From positions 1 through 39,343 of the forward strand of contig CACEHH010000008.1 of NCBI GenBank assembly GCA_902559345.1: 39,343 nucleotides of DNA, in the 5' to 3' direction. The position numbers and the translations under genes are program-made. Every line of letters starts with the position of its first letter. Position 1 is the stretch's first letter. This DNA is from an uncultured SAR86 cluster bacterium. Its GTDB lineage: Bacteria > Pseudomonadota > Gammaproteobacteria > Magnimaribacterales > D2472. The notes below the pieces were generated by a model. That model did no database searches. It worked only from the letters and a program-made list of their open reading frames with translations, and was not told where the DNA came from. Positions 19,912-29,564 of the stretch are shown here, piece by piece.

Positions 19912-22900
19912 CTATTTGTCTATATCTAATTCGATGTTGATTCCTAATGACTTAATTTCCTTGCTAAGAACATTAAATGATTCAGGAACATCGGCATCCA
20001 TTTCATAACTTCCATCAACAATATTTTTATACATCTTGGTTCTTCCAGAGACGTCATCTGATTTAACAGTTAGCATTTCTTGGAGAGTATATGATGCCCC
20101 GTATGCTTCAAGAGCCCAAACTTCCATTTCTCCAAATCTTTGACCACCAAATTGAGCTTTACCACCCAATGGTTGTTGGGTAACCAAGCTATATGAGCCT
20201 GTTGACCTTGCATGCATTTTGTCATCTACCAAATGATTAAGTTTTATTATGTACATATAACCTACAGTAACTGGTCGATCAAACTTTTGCCCAGTTCTGC
20301 CATCAAATAAAGTAAGCTGACCAGATTCTGGTAGGTCAGCTAGCTTTAAAAGATCTTTGATTTCACTTTCTTTTGCTCCATCAAAAACAGGAGTAGCAAT
20401 AGGCAGTCCATCTTTAAGATTTTCTGCTAGTTCTATAATTTCCGTATTATTAAATGAATTGATATTTTCTTTGTTTGCAGCATTAGCATTATAAAGTTTA
20501 TCTAAATATGACTTCAATTCTGCTGGTTTAGCATTATCCTTAAGCATTGCATCTATCTTTTTTCCTATTCCTTTAGCTGCAGCTCCCATATGGGTTTCAA
20601 GCACTTGACCAACATTCATCCTTGATGGAACTCCAAGTGGATTTAATACAATATCAACTGGGTTGCCTTCTATATCATATGGCATATCTTCTACAGGCAT
20701 AATTTCTGAAATAACGCCTTTATTACCATGTCTTCCTGCCATTTTATCTCCAGGCTGAATCCTTCTCTTGATAGCTAAATAAACTTTTACTATCTTAATT
20801 ACGCCTGGAGCCAGATCATGACCTCTTATAATTTTAGATTTCTTTTCTTCAAATCTAGTTTTTATATCCTTAATATATGCCTTATATAGAACTTCTGTTT
20901 CTTCTATAGTCTCATTAACATTTTTTACATCTACCCTTATTGAGAAAATATCATTCAGCTTAAGTGTTTCTAATTTTTCTAAAGATAGTATTTCACTTTT
21001 TTTAATTCCATTTCCTTTAACAGCTTTATTATTTTTCAGCAGCTCACAAAGCCTAGTTTTGGTTGCCTGTTCAACTACTGCGGCCTCATCATCAGCATCT
21101 TTCTTTGATTGATCTAGATGATCTTGTTCTATAGATTGAGTTCTAACATCTTTTTCAACTCCATCTCTGGTGAAGACCTCTACACCAATTACAGTACCTT
21201 TAGAGCTAGATCTTTGAGAAGTATCTTTAACATCAGATGCTTTCTCTCCAAAAATAGCTCTTAATAGCTTCTCTTCTGGTGAAAGTTGAGTTTCGCCTTT
21301 AGGAGTAATCTTGCCTACTAAAATATCTCCTGGCTCAACCTCTGCACCAACATATACAATGCCACATTCATCAAGCTTATTTAATGAGCCTTCTCCAACA
21401 TTAGGAATATCTGCAGTAATCTCTTCAGAGCCAAGCTTTGTATCTCTTGCAATACATACTATTTCTTGAATATGTATAGATGTAAATCTATCTTCTCGGG
21501 CTACTTTTTCAGAAATTAATATTGAATCTTCAAAGTTATATCCGTTCCATGGCATAAATGCTATTCGAATATTCTGGCCCAGAGCTAATTCTCCATTATC
21601 AACTGAAGGACCGTCAGCTAAGATATCATCTGCTTTTACTATGTCCCCTGGTTTTACAATTGGACGCTGATTAATGCAGGTATTCTGATTAGATCTTGTG
21701 TATTTTATTAGGTTGTAAACATCTGATGCTGTTTTAGATTTTTTATCAGTTACTCTCACAACAATCCTTGAAGCATCGACACTTTCAACAACTCCTGAAT
21801 TTTTTGCAACTATACATACACCTGAATCTCTAGCAACAACTGTCTCCAGTCCAGTTCCTACGAGCGGTTTTTCTGCTTTAAGGACAGGTACAGCTTGACG
21901 CTGCATGTTTGAACCCATTAATGCTCGGTTTGCATCATCGTGCTCTAAGAAAGGTATTAAAGATGCAGCAATAGATACAACCTGTTGGGGAGATACATCC
22001 ATTAAATCAATTCTATCTGGAGACATTAATTCAAATTCATTGGCATGCCTAACTGCAACTAAGTCATCAATAAATCTATTATTTTTATCTAAAATAACGT
22101 TTGCTTGTGCAATAACGTGTTCTGCCTCATCAATTGCAGATAAATAAATAATTTCATCTGTAACCTTACCGCCAGCAACTTTCCTGTATGGGGTTTCAAT
22201 AAATCCATATTGATTTGTTCTTGAATAAGAAGCAAAGGAATTAATTAGGCCTATGTTCGGGCCTTCAGGAGTTTCAATTGGGCAAACTCGTCCATAATGA
22301 GTTGGATGAACATCTCTAACTTCAAAACCAGCTCTTTCTCTTGTCAGGCCACCTGGGCCTAAAGCTGAGACCCTTCTTTTGTGAGTAATCTCAGATAAAG
22401 GATTATTTTGATCCATGAATTGTGAAAGCTGGCTTGATCCAAAGAACTCTTTGATTGCTGCAGTTACAGGTTTTGCATTAATTAAATCTTGAGGGCCTAA
22501 TTCATCTGCCTCCGCCATGCTTAATCTCTCTCTTACTGCTCTTTCTACTCTAATTAAGCCAACTCTAAACTGATTAGCTGTCATTTCTCCTACAGACCTG
22601 ACTCTTCTATTACCCAAATGATCGATATCATCAACAATATCATGACCATCACGAATATTTACAATTCCTTTCATTACTTCAATAATGTCTTGCTTATCAA
22701 GAATGTGAGGATTATCTTTTTTCTCATTAAGTTTAAGTCTTCTATTAAATTTCATCCTCCCAACTTCTGAAAGATCATATCTTTCTTCGTTAAAGAAGAG
22801 ATTATTAAATAAAGTTTCAGCAGAGTCTTTGGTTGGCGGTTCGCCTGGTCTCATCATTCTGTAAATTTCTACCAAGGCCTCGAGTCTATTAGTAGTTGGG

Positions 22901-23973
22901 TCGGCTCTAAGTGTATTAGAAATATATGGTCCTTTTACAAGCTCGTTAATATATAAACATTTAACTTCTTTTATTTCCGCCTCTTTGATTTGTTCAAAAA
23001 CAACTTCATCTATTTCAGTATTGGCTGGTAATAATACCTCTCCAGTTTCTTTATTAAAAATATCCTTAGATAAAACTTTGCCTATCATAAACTCTTCAGG
23101 GAGAGTAATTTCAGATGCTTTAGAGCTTGTGAGATCTTTTATATGTTTTGCTGTAATTCTTTTACCTGCTTCAACATAAACTTTGCTTTTAACTTTAATA
23201 TCTACAGATAAAGTTTCACCTCTTAATCTTTCAGGAATTAACTCAGTTTTAACTGAGTCTTTTTCAATTTTGTATATATCTTCTTCATAGAATTCAGTAA
23301 GGATTTCTTCAGTACCCATATCTAAAGCCCTTAACATTATAGTTGCGGGGATTTTTCTTCTTCTATCAATCCTACTGAAAAGAATATCTTTTGGATCAAA
23401 TTCAAAATCTAACCATGATCCTCTATAGGGAATAATTCTAGCTGAATAAAGAACCTTTCCAGAAGAGTGTGTTTTTCCTTTATCATGATCATAAAAGACT
23501 CCTGGAGACCTGTGAAGCTGGGAAACTACTACTCTTTCTGTTCCATTAATAATGAAAGATGCATCATCAGTCATAAGAGGAACTTCCCCCATAAAAACTT
23601 CTCCTTCTTTAATATCTTTTACTTCTTTGAAGTTGCTATCTCTGTCGAATAAAACTAATTTAACTTTTATTCTTAAAGGCGCCGAATAAGATAACCCTTG
23701 AATTAAGCATTCTTGAACATCATATGTATTTTTACCTATTTCATAGGAAACATATTCTAAGGCTGCATTTCCCGAAACACTTGTGATTGGAAATAAGGAT
23801 TGGAATACATCCTCTAATCCTTGCTTCTTTCTTGCCTCGGGTGCCAAATCAGCTTGAAGAAATTCAGAGTAAGAATTCGTCTGAGTCTCAATAAGATTTG
23901 GTAAATCCATAACTTTAGCAAAAGTACCAAAGTTTTTTCTTATTCTTTTCTTTTCTGTATAGCTATATGACAT
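19912..23973 (-). CDS. rpoB: RNA polymerase beta subunit
   Basis: Beta forms the other half of the polymerase active cleft. The 1353-residue chain begins [16 protein letters not shown] and matches E. coli length (1342). The rifampicin pocket is wild type by inspection: [20 protein letters not shown] followed by [10 protein letters not shown]. The C-terminal region with [15 protein letters not shown] and [20 protein letters not shown] is present. It is 32 bases downstream of rplL, so the long rplL-rpoB spacer with attenuator and RNase III site known from E. coli is missing, and rpoC follows after nine bases. Confidence 0.98.
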   Translation of the reverse strand: MSYSYTEKKRIRKNFGTFAKVMDLPNLIETQTNSYSEFLQADLAPEARKKQGLEDVFQSLFPITSVSGNAALEYVSYEIGKNTYDVQECLIQGLSYSAPLRIKVKLVLFDRDSNFKEVKDIKEGEVFMGEVPLMTDDASFIINGTERVVVSQLHRSPGVFYDHDKGKTHSSGKVLYSARIIPYRGSWLDFEFDPKDILFSRIDRRRKIPATIMLRALDMGTEEILTEFYEEDIYKIEKDSVKTELIPERLRGETLSVDIKVKSKVYVEAGKRITAKHIKDLTSSKASEITLPEEFMIGKVLSKDIFNKETGEVLLPANTEIDEVVFEQIKEAEIKEVKCLYINELVKGPYISNTLRADPTTNRLEALVEIYRMMRPGEPPTKDSAETLFNNLFFNEERYDLSEVGRMKFNRRLKLNEKKDNPHILDKQDIIEVMKGIVNIRDGHDIVDDIDHLGNRRVRSVGEMTANQFRVGLIRVERAVRERLSMAEADELGPQDLINAKPVTAAIKEFFGSSQLSQFMDQNNPLSEITHKRRVSALGPGGLTRERAGFEVRDVHPTHYGRVCPIETPEGPNIGLINSFASYSRTNQYGFIETPYRKVAGGKVTDEIIYLSAIDEAEHVIAQANVILDKNNRFIDDLVAVRHANEFELMSPDRIDLMDVSPQQVVSIAASLIPFLEHDDANRALMGSNMQRQAVPVLKAEKPLVGTGLETVVARDSGVCIVAKNSGVVESVDASRIVVRVTDKKSKTASDVYNLIKYTRSNQNTCINQRPIVKPGDIVKADDILADGPSVDNGELALGQNIRIAFMPWNGYNFEDSILISEKVAREDRFTSIHIQEIVCIARDTKLGSEEITADIPNVGEGSLNKLDECGIVYVGAEVEPGDILVGKITPKGETQLSPEEKLLRAIFGEKASDVKDTSQRSSSKGTVIGVEVFTRDGVEKDVRTQSIEQDHLDQSKKDADDEAAVVEQATKTRLCELLKNNKAVKGNGIKKSEILSLEKLETLKLNDIFSIRVDVKNVNETIEETEVLYKAYIKDIKTRFEEKKSKIIRGHDLAPGVIKIVKVYLAIKRRIQPGDKMAGRHGNKGVISEIMPVEDMPYDIEGNPVDIVLNPLGVPSRMNVGQVLETHMGAAAKGIGKKIDAMLKDNAKPAELKSYLDKLYNANAANKENINSFNNTEIIELAENLKDGLPIATPVFDGAKESEIKDLLKLADLPESGQLTLFDGRTGQKFDRPVTVGYMYIIKLNHLVDDKMHARSTGSYSLVTQQPLGGKAQFGGQRFGEMEVWALEAYGASYTLQEMLTVKSDDVSGRTKMYKNIVDGSYEMDADVPESFNVLSKEIKSLGINIELDIDK

Positions 23974-24005
23974 AAAATGCGCCCTGTTAAATTAATATAG
24001 TTGTG

Positions 24006-24386
24006 TTATTTAAGCTCGCCTGTTGCTCCAGCCTCAGTAAGCTGAGCCAACATTCCTTCAGCCTCTTCTTTTTTAACACCTTCTTTTAAAGTGCTAGGTG
24101 CACCATCAACCATATCTTTTGCTTCTTTAAGCCCTAAGCCAGTTATAGATCTAACCGCTTTAATCACTTGGACTTTTTGATCACCTACTGCTGATAAAAC
24201 AACATCAAATTCACTCTTCTCTTCAGCTGCTGGAGCATCATCGCCCCCTGCTGCCGCTGGCGCTGCTGCTACAGCTGCTGCTGCAGTAACACCAAATTTC
24301 TCTTCAATATCTGAAATGAGATCTACTAAATCCATTACAGACATCTCTTCTATTGCTTTTAAGATATCATCTTTACTAGTTGCCAT
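24006..24386 (-). CDS. rplL: 50S ribosomal protein L7/L12
   Basis: L7/L12 forms the mobile stalk that recruits translation GTPases. The 126-residue protein has the N-terminal dimerisation helices, an Ala/Pro-rich hinge ([20 protein letters not shown]) and the C-terminal domain with [20 protein letters not shown], where the lysine and glycine residues contact factor G domains. Length is 121 in E. coli. GGAG precedes the ATG in the 17-base gap after rplJ. Confidence 0.98.
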   Translation of the reverse strand: MATSKDDILKAIEEMSVMDLVDLISDIEEKFGVTAAAAVAAAPAAAGGDDAPAAEEKSEFDVVLSAVGDQKVQVIKAVRSITGLGLKEAKDMVDGAPSTLKEGVKKEEAEGMLAQLTEAGATGELK

Positions 24387-24403
24387 TTTTTTCTCCTTAT
24401 AAT

Positions 24404-24934
24404 TTAGGCTGACGCCTCTTTATTGTCTCGAACTGCTGATAAAACTCTTGCCAGTTTGCTTGGTACTTCATTCAATAAAGTAGCAAATTTTCCAACAGGA
24501 GCTTGTAAAACATTAGCTATAAGGCCATATGCTTCTTCTTTAGATGGAAGTTTTGCCAATATATCAATTTGGCTTCCATCTAATAATTGCCCTTCAACCA
24601 CCAAAGCTTTGATTTCTAAGTCGTCAAAATTTTTAGCGTATGTTTTAAGCAATTTTGCTGCTGCACCTGGCTCTTCAAAGGAAAAAGCAAATAAAGATGG
24701 TCCAAACAATACCTCATCTGAGCATCCAAAATCAGTACCTTCAAAAGCTAACTTTGCCAATGAATTCTTAATAACTTGAATATGAATACCAGATTGATTT
24801 GCTTTAGTTCTAATCTCAGAAAGTTCAGAAACTTTTAAACCTCTAGCATCAGAAATAACTAAGGATGAAGCATTTGATGCAACCTCTTTAACTTCCCGAA
24901 CTATATTTTCTTTTTCACTTTTAGATAATGCCAC
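24404..24934 (-). CDS. rplJ: 50S ribosomal protein L10, GTG start
   Basis: L10 anchors L7/L12 dimers to the stalk base; the L10-L12 complex also represses its own mRNA by binding the leader RNA. The 176-residue product has [19 protein letters not shown] at the N-terminus and [16 protein letters not shown] typical of the rRNA-binding domain, with C-terminal helices for L12 binding. The start is GTG, with GGAG seven bases upstream. Length is somewhat greater than E. coli (165). It is preceded by a 159-base leader containing the L10 leader motif. Confidence 0.97.
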   Translation of the reverse strand: MALSKSEKENIVREVKEVASNASSLVISDARGLKVSELSEIRTKANQSGIHIQVIKNSLAKLAFEGTDFGCSDEVLFGPSLFAFSFEEPGAAAKLLKTYAKNFDDLEIKALVVEGQLLDGSQIDILAKLPSKEEAYGLIANVLQAPVGKFATLLNEVPSKLARVLSAVRDNKEASA

Positions 24935-24951
24935 TGCAATTCTCCAATTAA

Positions 24952-24963
24952 AGCCTTTCGGCT
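24952..24963 (-). promoter_or_regulatory. Hairpin just upstream of rplJ ribosome binding site
   Basis: On the transcribed strand AGCC-GAAA-GGCT forms a four-base-pair stem closed by a GNRA-type tetraloop, ending about nine bases before the rplJ Shine-Dalgarno GGAG. It could participate in the structural switch that makes rplJ translation sensitive to L10 binding. Support is the pairing and position only. Confidence 0.4.
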
Positions 24964-24997
24964 ATTTGGCGACAAATTGCTTAATTACAATTTGAAC

Positions 24998-25047
24998 ACC
25001 ACCTACGTAGGAAATTAAGTCTTTCGACACCTACGGTCTTTGACGGC
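24998..25047 (-). ncRNA. L10 leader RNA (rplJ autoregulatory element)
   Basis: The rplA-rplJ spacer contains a close match to the gammaproteobacterial L10 leader. Read on the minus strand: outer stem GCCGTC pairing with GGTGGT (25042-25047 with 24998-25003), the unpaired AAAGAC segment, inner stem CGTAGG with CCTACG, and an apical GTC-GAAA-GAC hairpin followed by TTAATTT. The same layout in E. coli is bound by the L10(L12)4 complex, which lowers rplJ and rplL translation. The agreement in order, spacing and internal bulge makes this a firm call. Confidence 0.88.
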
Positions 25048-25065
25048 TGCGTAAACGCAACTATC

Positions 25066-25089
25066 TAGTTATGTATCTCTACATAACTA
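25066..25089 (-). promoter_or_regulatory. Perfect hairpin right after rplA
   Basis: Four bases after the rplA stop the transcript can form a perfect ten-base-pair stem, TAGTTATGTA / TACATAACTA, closed by a GAGA (GNRA) tetraloop. No U tract follows, so it is not an intrinsic terminator. It may protect the 3' end of an upstream processed transcript or serve as an RNase III or RNase E processing site separating rplKA from rplJL. Function is inferred. Confidence 0.5.
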
Positions 25090-25093
25090 AAAC

Positions 25094-25786
25094 TTATACC
25101 AGATCGCTTGAGTTAATTTTTACTCCAGGGCCCATAGAGCTACTTAGAGCAATATTCCCTATAAAAACACCTTTAGCAGATGCTGGTTTTAATTTCTTTA
25201 ATTCTTCTAATAGCGCAGAAGCATTAGCCTTAATTTTGTTAGTTTCGAAGCTAACTTTTCCAATACTTCCATGAATAATTCCATTTTTATCTGTTCTAAA
25301 TCTTACTTGACCTGCTTTAACATTTTTTATAGCAGTTGTGACATCGTCTGAAACGGTACCTGTCTTTGGATTTGGCATAAGTCCTTTAGGTCCAAGGACT
25401 TGCCCTAATTTACCAACAACTTTCATGGCTGAATTTGTAGAGATGACAACATCCACAGCGATTTCTTCTTTAGTAAACTTCTCTGCTAAATCATCCATGC
25501 CAACAAAATCTGCTCCAGCCTTTTCTGCAGCACTAGAATCATCCCCATCTGCAAATACTGCAACAACGACTTCCTTCCCAAGACTGTTTGGTAGCGTTAC
25601 AGCGCCTCTTACATTTTGATCTGATTTATTAGGATCTACCCCAAGCTTAACTGATATATCTATAGATTCATCGAATTTTTTAGATTTCACAGATTGAAAA
25701 ATTTCCATAGCCTCGTCAATAGAGTATGTCTTCTCTGGATTAAGTTTTTCTAGAATAACCTTATCTTTCTTAGTTAATTTACTCAT
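25094..25786 (-). CDS. rplA: 50S ribosomal protein L1
   Basis: L1 forms the mobile stalk that helps release E-site tRNA, and in E. coli represses the L11 operon. The 230-residue protein has typical length (234) and contains [20 protein letters not shown], the conserved [20 protein letters not shown] segment and [17 protein letters not shown]. Its ATG overlaps the rplK stop in an ATGA arrangement. No separate L1-binding leader can exist before rplK because rplK overlaps nusG. Confidence 0.98.
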   Translation of the reverse strand: MSKLTKKDKVILEKLNPEKTYSIDEAMEIFQSVKSKKFDESIDISVKLGVDPNKSDQNVRGAVTLPNSLGKEVVVAVFADGDDSSAAEKAGADFVGMDDLAEKFTKEEIAVDVVISTNSAMKVVGKLGQVLGPKGLMPNPKTGTVSDDVTTAIKNVKAGQVRFRTDKNGIIHGSIGKVSFETNKIKANASALLEELKKLKPASAKGVFIGNIALSSSMGPGVKINSSDLV

Positions 25787-26211
25787 AGATCCGTTTCAAC
25801 CCCCATGCTTCTTGCAGTACCTGCAATTATTTTTACTGCTGCATCTATATCATTTGCGTTTAAATCCGGTTCTTTTGCTTTTGCAATATCTTCAAGTTGA
25901 GATCTTGAAAGTTTCCCAACCTTTTCTCTGTTTGGCTCTCCACTTCCTTTTTGAATATTCAAAGCTTTTCTAATCAATACTGCAGCTGGAGGTGTTTTAA
26001 CAACAAAATCAAATGTTTTATCCTCATAGACATTAATTACAACTGGTAATGGCATACCCTTTTCTGATTCTTGTGTTGCAGAATTGAAAGCATTACAAAA
26101 ATCCATAATATTTAGACCAACTTGGCCTAAGGCAGGTCCAACAGGAGGGCTTGGATTTGCACCACCAGCAGGTATTTGTAATTTTAAAACATTTACTATT
26201 TTTTTTGCCAT
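25783..26211 (-). CDS. rplK: 50S ribosomal protein L11
   Basis: L11 forms the GTPase-associated centre with 23S rRNA and is needed for RelA activation. The 142-residue product matches E. coli exactly in length. The proline-rich N-terminal domain [20 protein letters not shown] and the C-terminal RNA-binding part with [12 protein letters not shown] are clear. The ATG overlaps the nusG stop by one base, whereas E. coli has an intergenic leader there. Confidence 0.98.
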   Translation of the reverse strand: MAKKIVNVLKLQIPAGGANPSPPVGPALGQVGLNIMDFCNAFNSATQESEKGMPLPVVINVYEDKTFDFVVKTPPAAVLIRKALNIQKGSGEPNREKVGKLSRSQLEDIAKAKEPDLNANDIDAAVKIIAGTARSMGVETDL

Positions 26212-26738
26212 TATGTTTTCTCTATTTGCATAAAATCTAACTCTACAGGAGTCGCTCTTCCAAGTATCTGAACAGAGACCTTAACCATATTTCTTTCATA
26301 ATCTACATTTTCAACAACACCATTGAAATCATTGAAGGGTCCATCGCATACCCTAATAACTTCACCTGGCTCATATATTGTTTTGGGGGCTGGAGCATCT
26401 TCACCAACCTCAATTCTATTAATAATACTATTAACATCCTCTTCAGATATTGGTAATGGCTTTTCTCTTGTTCCACCAATAAAACCTGACACTCTTGGTG
26501 TCGATTGAACTAATTGCCATGAATCATCTTCTAAATTCATTTGTATTAAAATATATCCAGGAAAGAATTTTCTTTCCGTTGTTTTTTTTGTTCCACGCTT
26601 TAATTCAACAATTTGTTCAGTAGGTATTAGGATTTCTCCAAATTTTTCTGAAAGATTGTTTAAAATTATTCTTTCTTCTATTGCAGCTTTTACTTTTTGC
26701 TCATAGCCAGAATAAGCTTGTATTACATACCAATCCAT
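26211..26738 (-). CDS. nusG: Transcription termination/antitermination protein NusG
   Basis: NusG binds RNA polymerase through its N-terminal NGN domain and uses its C-terminal KOW domain to contact Rho or S10. The 175-residue sequence begins [20 protein letters not shown], has the NGN core [17 protein letters not shown], and the KOW segment [19 protein letters not shown] near residues 120 to 140. E. coli NusG is 181 residues. Four bases separate it from secE, the standard pair. Confidence 0.98.
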   Translation of the reverse strand: MDWYVIQAYSGYEQKVKAAIEERIILNNLSEKFGEILIPTEQIVELKRGTKKTTERKFFPGYILIQMNLEDDSWQLVQSTPRVSGFIGGTREKPLPISEEDVNSIINRIEVGEDAPAPKTIYEPGEVIRVCDGPFNDFNGVVENVDYERNMVKVSVQILGRATPVELDFMQIEKT

Positions 26739-26741
26739 AAA

Positions 26742-27104
26742 TTAACCTAATACCAATCCTGTAAGAAAACTTAACAAAGATTCAAGACCCCAAAAAAATA
26801 AACATAAGATTACTATAGAGCCAAAAACAATCATAAAAGTCTGAGTTGTTTCCATTCTAGTTGGCCATACAACTTTTCTTATCTCAACTCTAGATTCTTT
26901 CATAAGCTTAATAGCATTAGATCCAAAATTAGTTATGGAAATGAGTCCAAGTCCAATACCAAATAATAATATAACCCCAAGAACTCTATATAAAAATGGT
27001 GTTTCAACCAGGTAACTATTTCCAGCAATAGCTGCTGAAAATACTAATATGGCTAATAACCATTTAAGGTTATTTAGAGCTTTTGAACTTGACCCTTTAT
27101 TCAT
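26742..27104 (-). CDS. secE: Protein translocase subunit SecE
   Basis: SecE braces the SecY channel. I place the start at MNKGSSSKALNNLKWLLAI, giving 120 residues; a nine-residue longer TTG reading would begin two bases from the end of tRNA-Trp and is less likely. GAGAG six bases before the ATG can serve as ribosome binding site. Three hydrophobic segments are visible (about residues 13 to 30, 38 to 57 and 90 to 116), as in E. coli. The conserved amphipathic region ESRVEIRKVVWPTRMETTQT precedes the last membrane segment. Confidence 0.95.
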   Translation of the reverse strand: MNKGSSSKALNNLKWLLAILVFSAAIAGNSYLVETPFLYRVLGVILLFGIGLGLISITNFGSNAIKLMKESRVEIRKVVWPTRMETTQTFMIVFGSIVILCLFFWGLESLLSFLTGLVLG

Positions 27105-27132
27105 AATCAACTCTCTACCATTTCTTTCCAAT

Positions 27133-27208
27133 TGGCAGGCCAGGAGGGACTCGAACCCCCAACCTCCGGTTTTGGAGACCGATGCTCTACCAATTGAGCC
27201 ACTGGCCT
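27133..27208 (-). tRNA. tRNA-Trp (anticodon CCA)
   Basis: A complete cloverleaf reads AGGCCAG ... CTGGCCT in the acceptor stem, with G as discriminator and an encoded CCA end. The anticodon loop CTCCAAA holds the CCA anticodon. The T loop GTTCGAGTC is canonical. Location between tuf and secE is shared with many gammaproteobacteria outside the enterics. Confidence 0.97.
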
Positions 27209-27227
27209 AAAACTTATTTTCATATTC

Positions 27228-27265
27228 TTCAAAGACAAACAAGCCGAGACACAAAGCCTCGGCTA
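27228..27265 (-). terminator. Intrinsic terminator after tuf
   Basis: Twelve bases after the tuf stop, the transcript can form AGCCGAG / CTCGGCT (27242-27248 with 27258-27264) with a nine-base loop, followed by a T-rich stretch TTGTTTGTCTTT. This is a moderately strong Rho-independent terminator, which would lower the supply of tRNA-Trp and secE transcript relative to tuf. Confidence 0.75.
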
Positions 27266-27277
27266 TTAAATCTTATA

Positions 27278-28468
27278 TTACTCTACAATCTTTGATACTA
27301 CGCCAGCACCAACAGTTCTTCCGCCTTCTCTAATTGCAAATTTTAATCCTTCATCCATAGCAATTGGAGCAATCAATGAAACAACCATCTTGATATTATC
27401 TCCAGGCATAACCATTTCAGTACCATCAGGTAGCTCACATGCGCCTGTTACATCAGTTGTTCTGAAATAAAATTGAGGTCTATAGTTATTCATGAATGGC
27501 GTATGTCTGCCACCTTCATCTTTACTTAAAACATAGATCTCAGCTTCAAATTTTGTATGAGGCGAAATTGATTTAGGCTTAGCTAAAACTTGTCCTCTTT
27601 CAACCGCATCTCTTTCAACTCCTCTAAGAAGGATACCGCAATTCTCACCTGCTCTGCCTTCATCAAGAGATTTTCTAAACATCTCAACACCAGTACATGT
27701 TGTTTCGGTTGTTTCCTTAATACCTACAATCTCTAATGGATCTCCTGTATTAACAATACCTGTTTCAATTCTTCCAGTAACAACAGTTCCTCTTCCAGAA
27801 ATTGTAAATACATCTTCAATAGGCATTAAAAAGTTACCATCGACTGGTCTTTCTGGCTCTGGAACATATGTATCAAGTGTCTCAATTAATTTTTGAACAG
27901 ATGGTACTCCTATCTCAGAAGTATCTCCTTCAAGTGCTTTTAAAGCACTACCAACTATAATTGGAGTGTCATCACCAGGGAAATCATATTCATTCAAAAG
28001 TTCTCTAATTTCCATTTCTACTAATTCAAGCATTTCTGGGTCATCATTCTGATCAGCTTTATTCATATAGACAACGATATATGGCACACCGACCTGTCTT
28101 GCAAGTAGAATATGCTCTCTTGTTTGTGGCATTGGGCCATCAGCAGCACTAACAACCAGTATTGCGCCATCCATTTGTGCAGCACCAGTGATCATGTTTT
28201 TAACATAATCAGCGTGACCTGGACAATCAACGTGAGCGTAATGACGAGCAGTAGATACATACTCAACATGAGAAGTAGCAATAGTTATTCCTCTTTCTCT
28301 TTCCTCAGGAGCGTTATCGATATTTGCAAAATCAACTGCATCACCACCAAATACTTCAGCAGCAACTTTCGTTAAAGCAGCTGTAAGCGTTGTTTTACCA
28401 TGGTCTACGTGACCAACAGTACCCACGTTAACATGGGGTAAGGTTCTCTCGAATTTTTCTCTAGCCAT
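27278..28468 (-). CDS. tuf: Elongation factor Tu
   Basis: EF-Tu delivers aminoacyl-tRNA to the ribosome. The 396-residue protein shows [11 protein letters not shown] (residues 19 to 29), the switch I segment [37 protein letters not shown] near residue 81 and NKAD near 136. Domain II and III sequence such as [13 protein letters not shown] and the C-terminal [16 protein letters not shown] are canonical. It is the only tuf in this window; the position between fusA and rpsJ, where a second copy often lies, is empty. Confidence 0.98.
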   Translation of the reverse strand: MAREKFERTLPHVNVGTVGHVDHGKTTLTAALTKVAAEVFGGDAVDFANIDNAPEERERGITIATSHVEYVSTARHYAHVDCPGHADYVKNMITGAAQMDGAILVVSAADGPMPQTREHILLARQVGVPYIVVYMNKADQNDDPEMLELVEMEIRELLNEYDFPGDDTPIIVGSALKALEGDTSEIGVPSVQKLIETLDTYVPEPERPVDGNFLMPIEDVFTISGRGTVVTGRIETGIVNTGDPLEIVGIKETTETTCTGVEMFRKSLDEGRAGENCGILLRGVERDAVERGQVLAKPKSISPHTKFEAEIYVLSKDEGGRHTPFMNNYRPQFYFRTTDVTGACELPDGTEMVMPGDNIKMVVSLIAPIAMDEGLKFAIREGGRTVGAGVVSKIVE

Positions 28469-28498
28469 TTTTTTATGCCTCTCTAAAATTGTTATAAA

Positions 28499-28573
28499 TG
28501 GAGCTCATAACCGGACTTGAACCGGTGACCTCTTACTTACCAAGCAAGTGCTCTACCGCTGAGCTATATGAGC
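28499..28573 (-). tRNA. tRNA-Thr (anticodon GGU)
   Basis: The sequence folds with acceptor GCTCATA / TATGAGC, D stem GCTC / GAGC, anticodon stem CTTGC / GTAAG around the loop TTGGTAA (anticodon GGT) and T arm ACCGG-TTCAAGT-CCGGT. Discriminator is T and CCA is encoded. It immediately precedes tuf, the same order as thrT-tufB in E. coli, and is probably co-transcribed with tuf. Confidence 0.96.
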
Positions 28574-28604
28574 CCGTTCACAAGCATCCTATTTTTGGTG
28601 GCGT

Positions 28605-28633
28605 ATTATCACTCTAAAAAGCTATAAACTCAA
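28605..28633 (-). promoter_or_regulatory. Sigma70-type promoter of tRNA-Thr/tuf
   Basis: On the minus strand TTGAGT (28628-28633) and GATAAT (28605-28610) are separated by 17 bases. A CGCC discriminator-like sequence follows the -10 box, as in stable RNA promoters. It lies in the 106-base gap between tRNA-Tyr and tRNA-Thr, so the tuf unit appears to have its own start. Confidence 0.65.
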
Positions 28634-28679
28634 CCTTTTTTATAAGATATTTTAAACGCCAGTATCATAAAATAATTAA

Positions 28680-28763
28680 TGGTGGAGAGGGTAGGATTCG
28701 AACCTACGTAGCCGAAGCGGCAGATTTACAGTCTGCTGGTATTAACCACTCACCCACCTCTCC
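28680..28763 (-). tRNA. tRNA-Tyr (anticodon GUA)
   Basis: An 84-base class II tRNA with acceptor GGAGAGG / CCTCTCC, anticodon loop CTGTAAA (GTA), a long variable arm (CCGCTTCGG region) and T loop GTTCGAATC. Discriminator A and CCA are encoded. It is the first gene of the minus-strand block; the tRNA-Gly that commonly sits next to it in gammaproteobacteria is not present between it and tRNA-Thr. Confidence 0.97.
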
Positions 28764-28777
28764 ATTTAAAGGTAGCT

Positions 28778-28806
28778 ATTTTTGTTCTAGAATGACTTTA
28801 AGTCAA
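28778..28806 (-). promoter_or_regulatory. Candidate promoter of tRNA-Tyr
   Basis: A strong -35 box TTGACT (28801-28806) lies 17 bases before a weaker -10, AAAAAT (28778-28783), on the minus strand. The predicted start is about eight bases before the mature tRNA. The region is only 56 bases and is shared with the divergent biotin ligase gene. Confidence 0.5.
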
Positions 28807-28819
28807 CTAATTTCTTACA

Positions 28820-29563
28820 TTGAAACTACTAGAAAAAGAACAGATTGCGAAGAATATACCTAAAAATATGGTTGATATCGATATATTTGATGAAATTGAC
28901 TCAACAAATGATGAAGCTAAGAGAATAAATCTCAAAAATGATTTTCATTTAATTGTTGCAGAAAAACAGACAAAAGGCAGAGGAAGACAAGGAAAAAAAT
29001 GGTCAAGTCCACCTTTAGGCAATATTTATATGACTATTTGTACTGAAAAAGATGTGTCTTTTGCTCCAATAAGCCTCCTTACAGGATTAATTTGTAAGAA
29101 TGCGCTTACAAAATTGGATAATTCATTAGATATAAAATTAAAGTGGCCAAATGATATTTTGTTTAAAAATAAAAAAATTGGTGGGATTCTTGTTGAAAAA
29201 GAACTTTTTAATTCAAAAATAAAAACAATAGTAGGTATTGGAATTAATATAAAGCTAGATAAAAAGGAGAGTTGGTGGGGTGATTTATCGAAATATGGTT
29301 TTCAAAATCGAAGAAATGAACTTATTGGTGAAATTATAAATAAATTTATCAACACATCTATTAAAAAACCAATTCATTGGGCCAATGAATGGAGAGATAG
29401 TTGTGCGCATATAAACAAAGCAATTGAAATTCATCGCGAAGATAAAACAATACAAAATGCGATTTTTAAAGATATAGATAAGAAAGGAAATGCAATAATT
29501 GAATCCAATAATGGTGTTGAAATTTTTAAAAGTGGTGAGATAAATATAAAGGGAATATATTAA
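28820..29563 (+). CDS. birA: Biotin--protein ligase (BirA catalytic type, no HTH)
   Basis: This 247-residue enzyme is expected to activate biotin with ATP and attach it to the biotin carboxyl carrier protein of acetyl-CoA carboxylase. Catalytic motifs are clear: EIDSTNDEA (residues 25 to 33), the adenylate-binding loop KGRGRQGKKW (52 to 61), KWPNDI (108 to 113) with GGILVE following, and GIGINI (139 to 144). There is no N-terminal helix-turn-helix, so unlike E. coli BirA it should not act as the bio operon repressor. The start is uncertain: TTG is the first start after an in-frame stop; an ATG lies at residue 17, and neither has a clear ribosome binding site. Confidence 0.92.
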   Translation: MKLLEKEQIAKNIPKNMVDIDIFDEIDSTNDEAKRINLKNDFHLIVAEKQTKGRGRQGKKWSSPPLGNIYMTICTEKDVSFAPISLLTGLICKNALTKLDNSLDIKLKWPNDILFKNKKIGGILVEKELFNSKIKTIVGIGINIKLDKKESWWGDLSKYGFQNRRNELIGEIINKFINTSIKKPIHWANEWRDSCAHINKAIEIHREDKTIQNAIFKDIDKKGNAIIESNNGVEIFKSGEINIKGIY

Positions 29564-29564
29564 T

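Noticed and set aside
27105-27131. TTG start for secE giving nine extra residues
   Set aside because: It would begin almost at the tRNA-Trp 3' end with no ribosome binding site; the ATG downstream has one and gives a normal SecE.
28574-28679. Search for a tRNA-Gly between tRNA-Tyr and tRNA-Thr, as is common in gammaproteobacteria
   Set aside because: No cloverleaf or GTTC-type T arm is present in the gap; it holds only the tRNA-Thr/tuf promoter.
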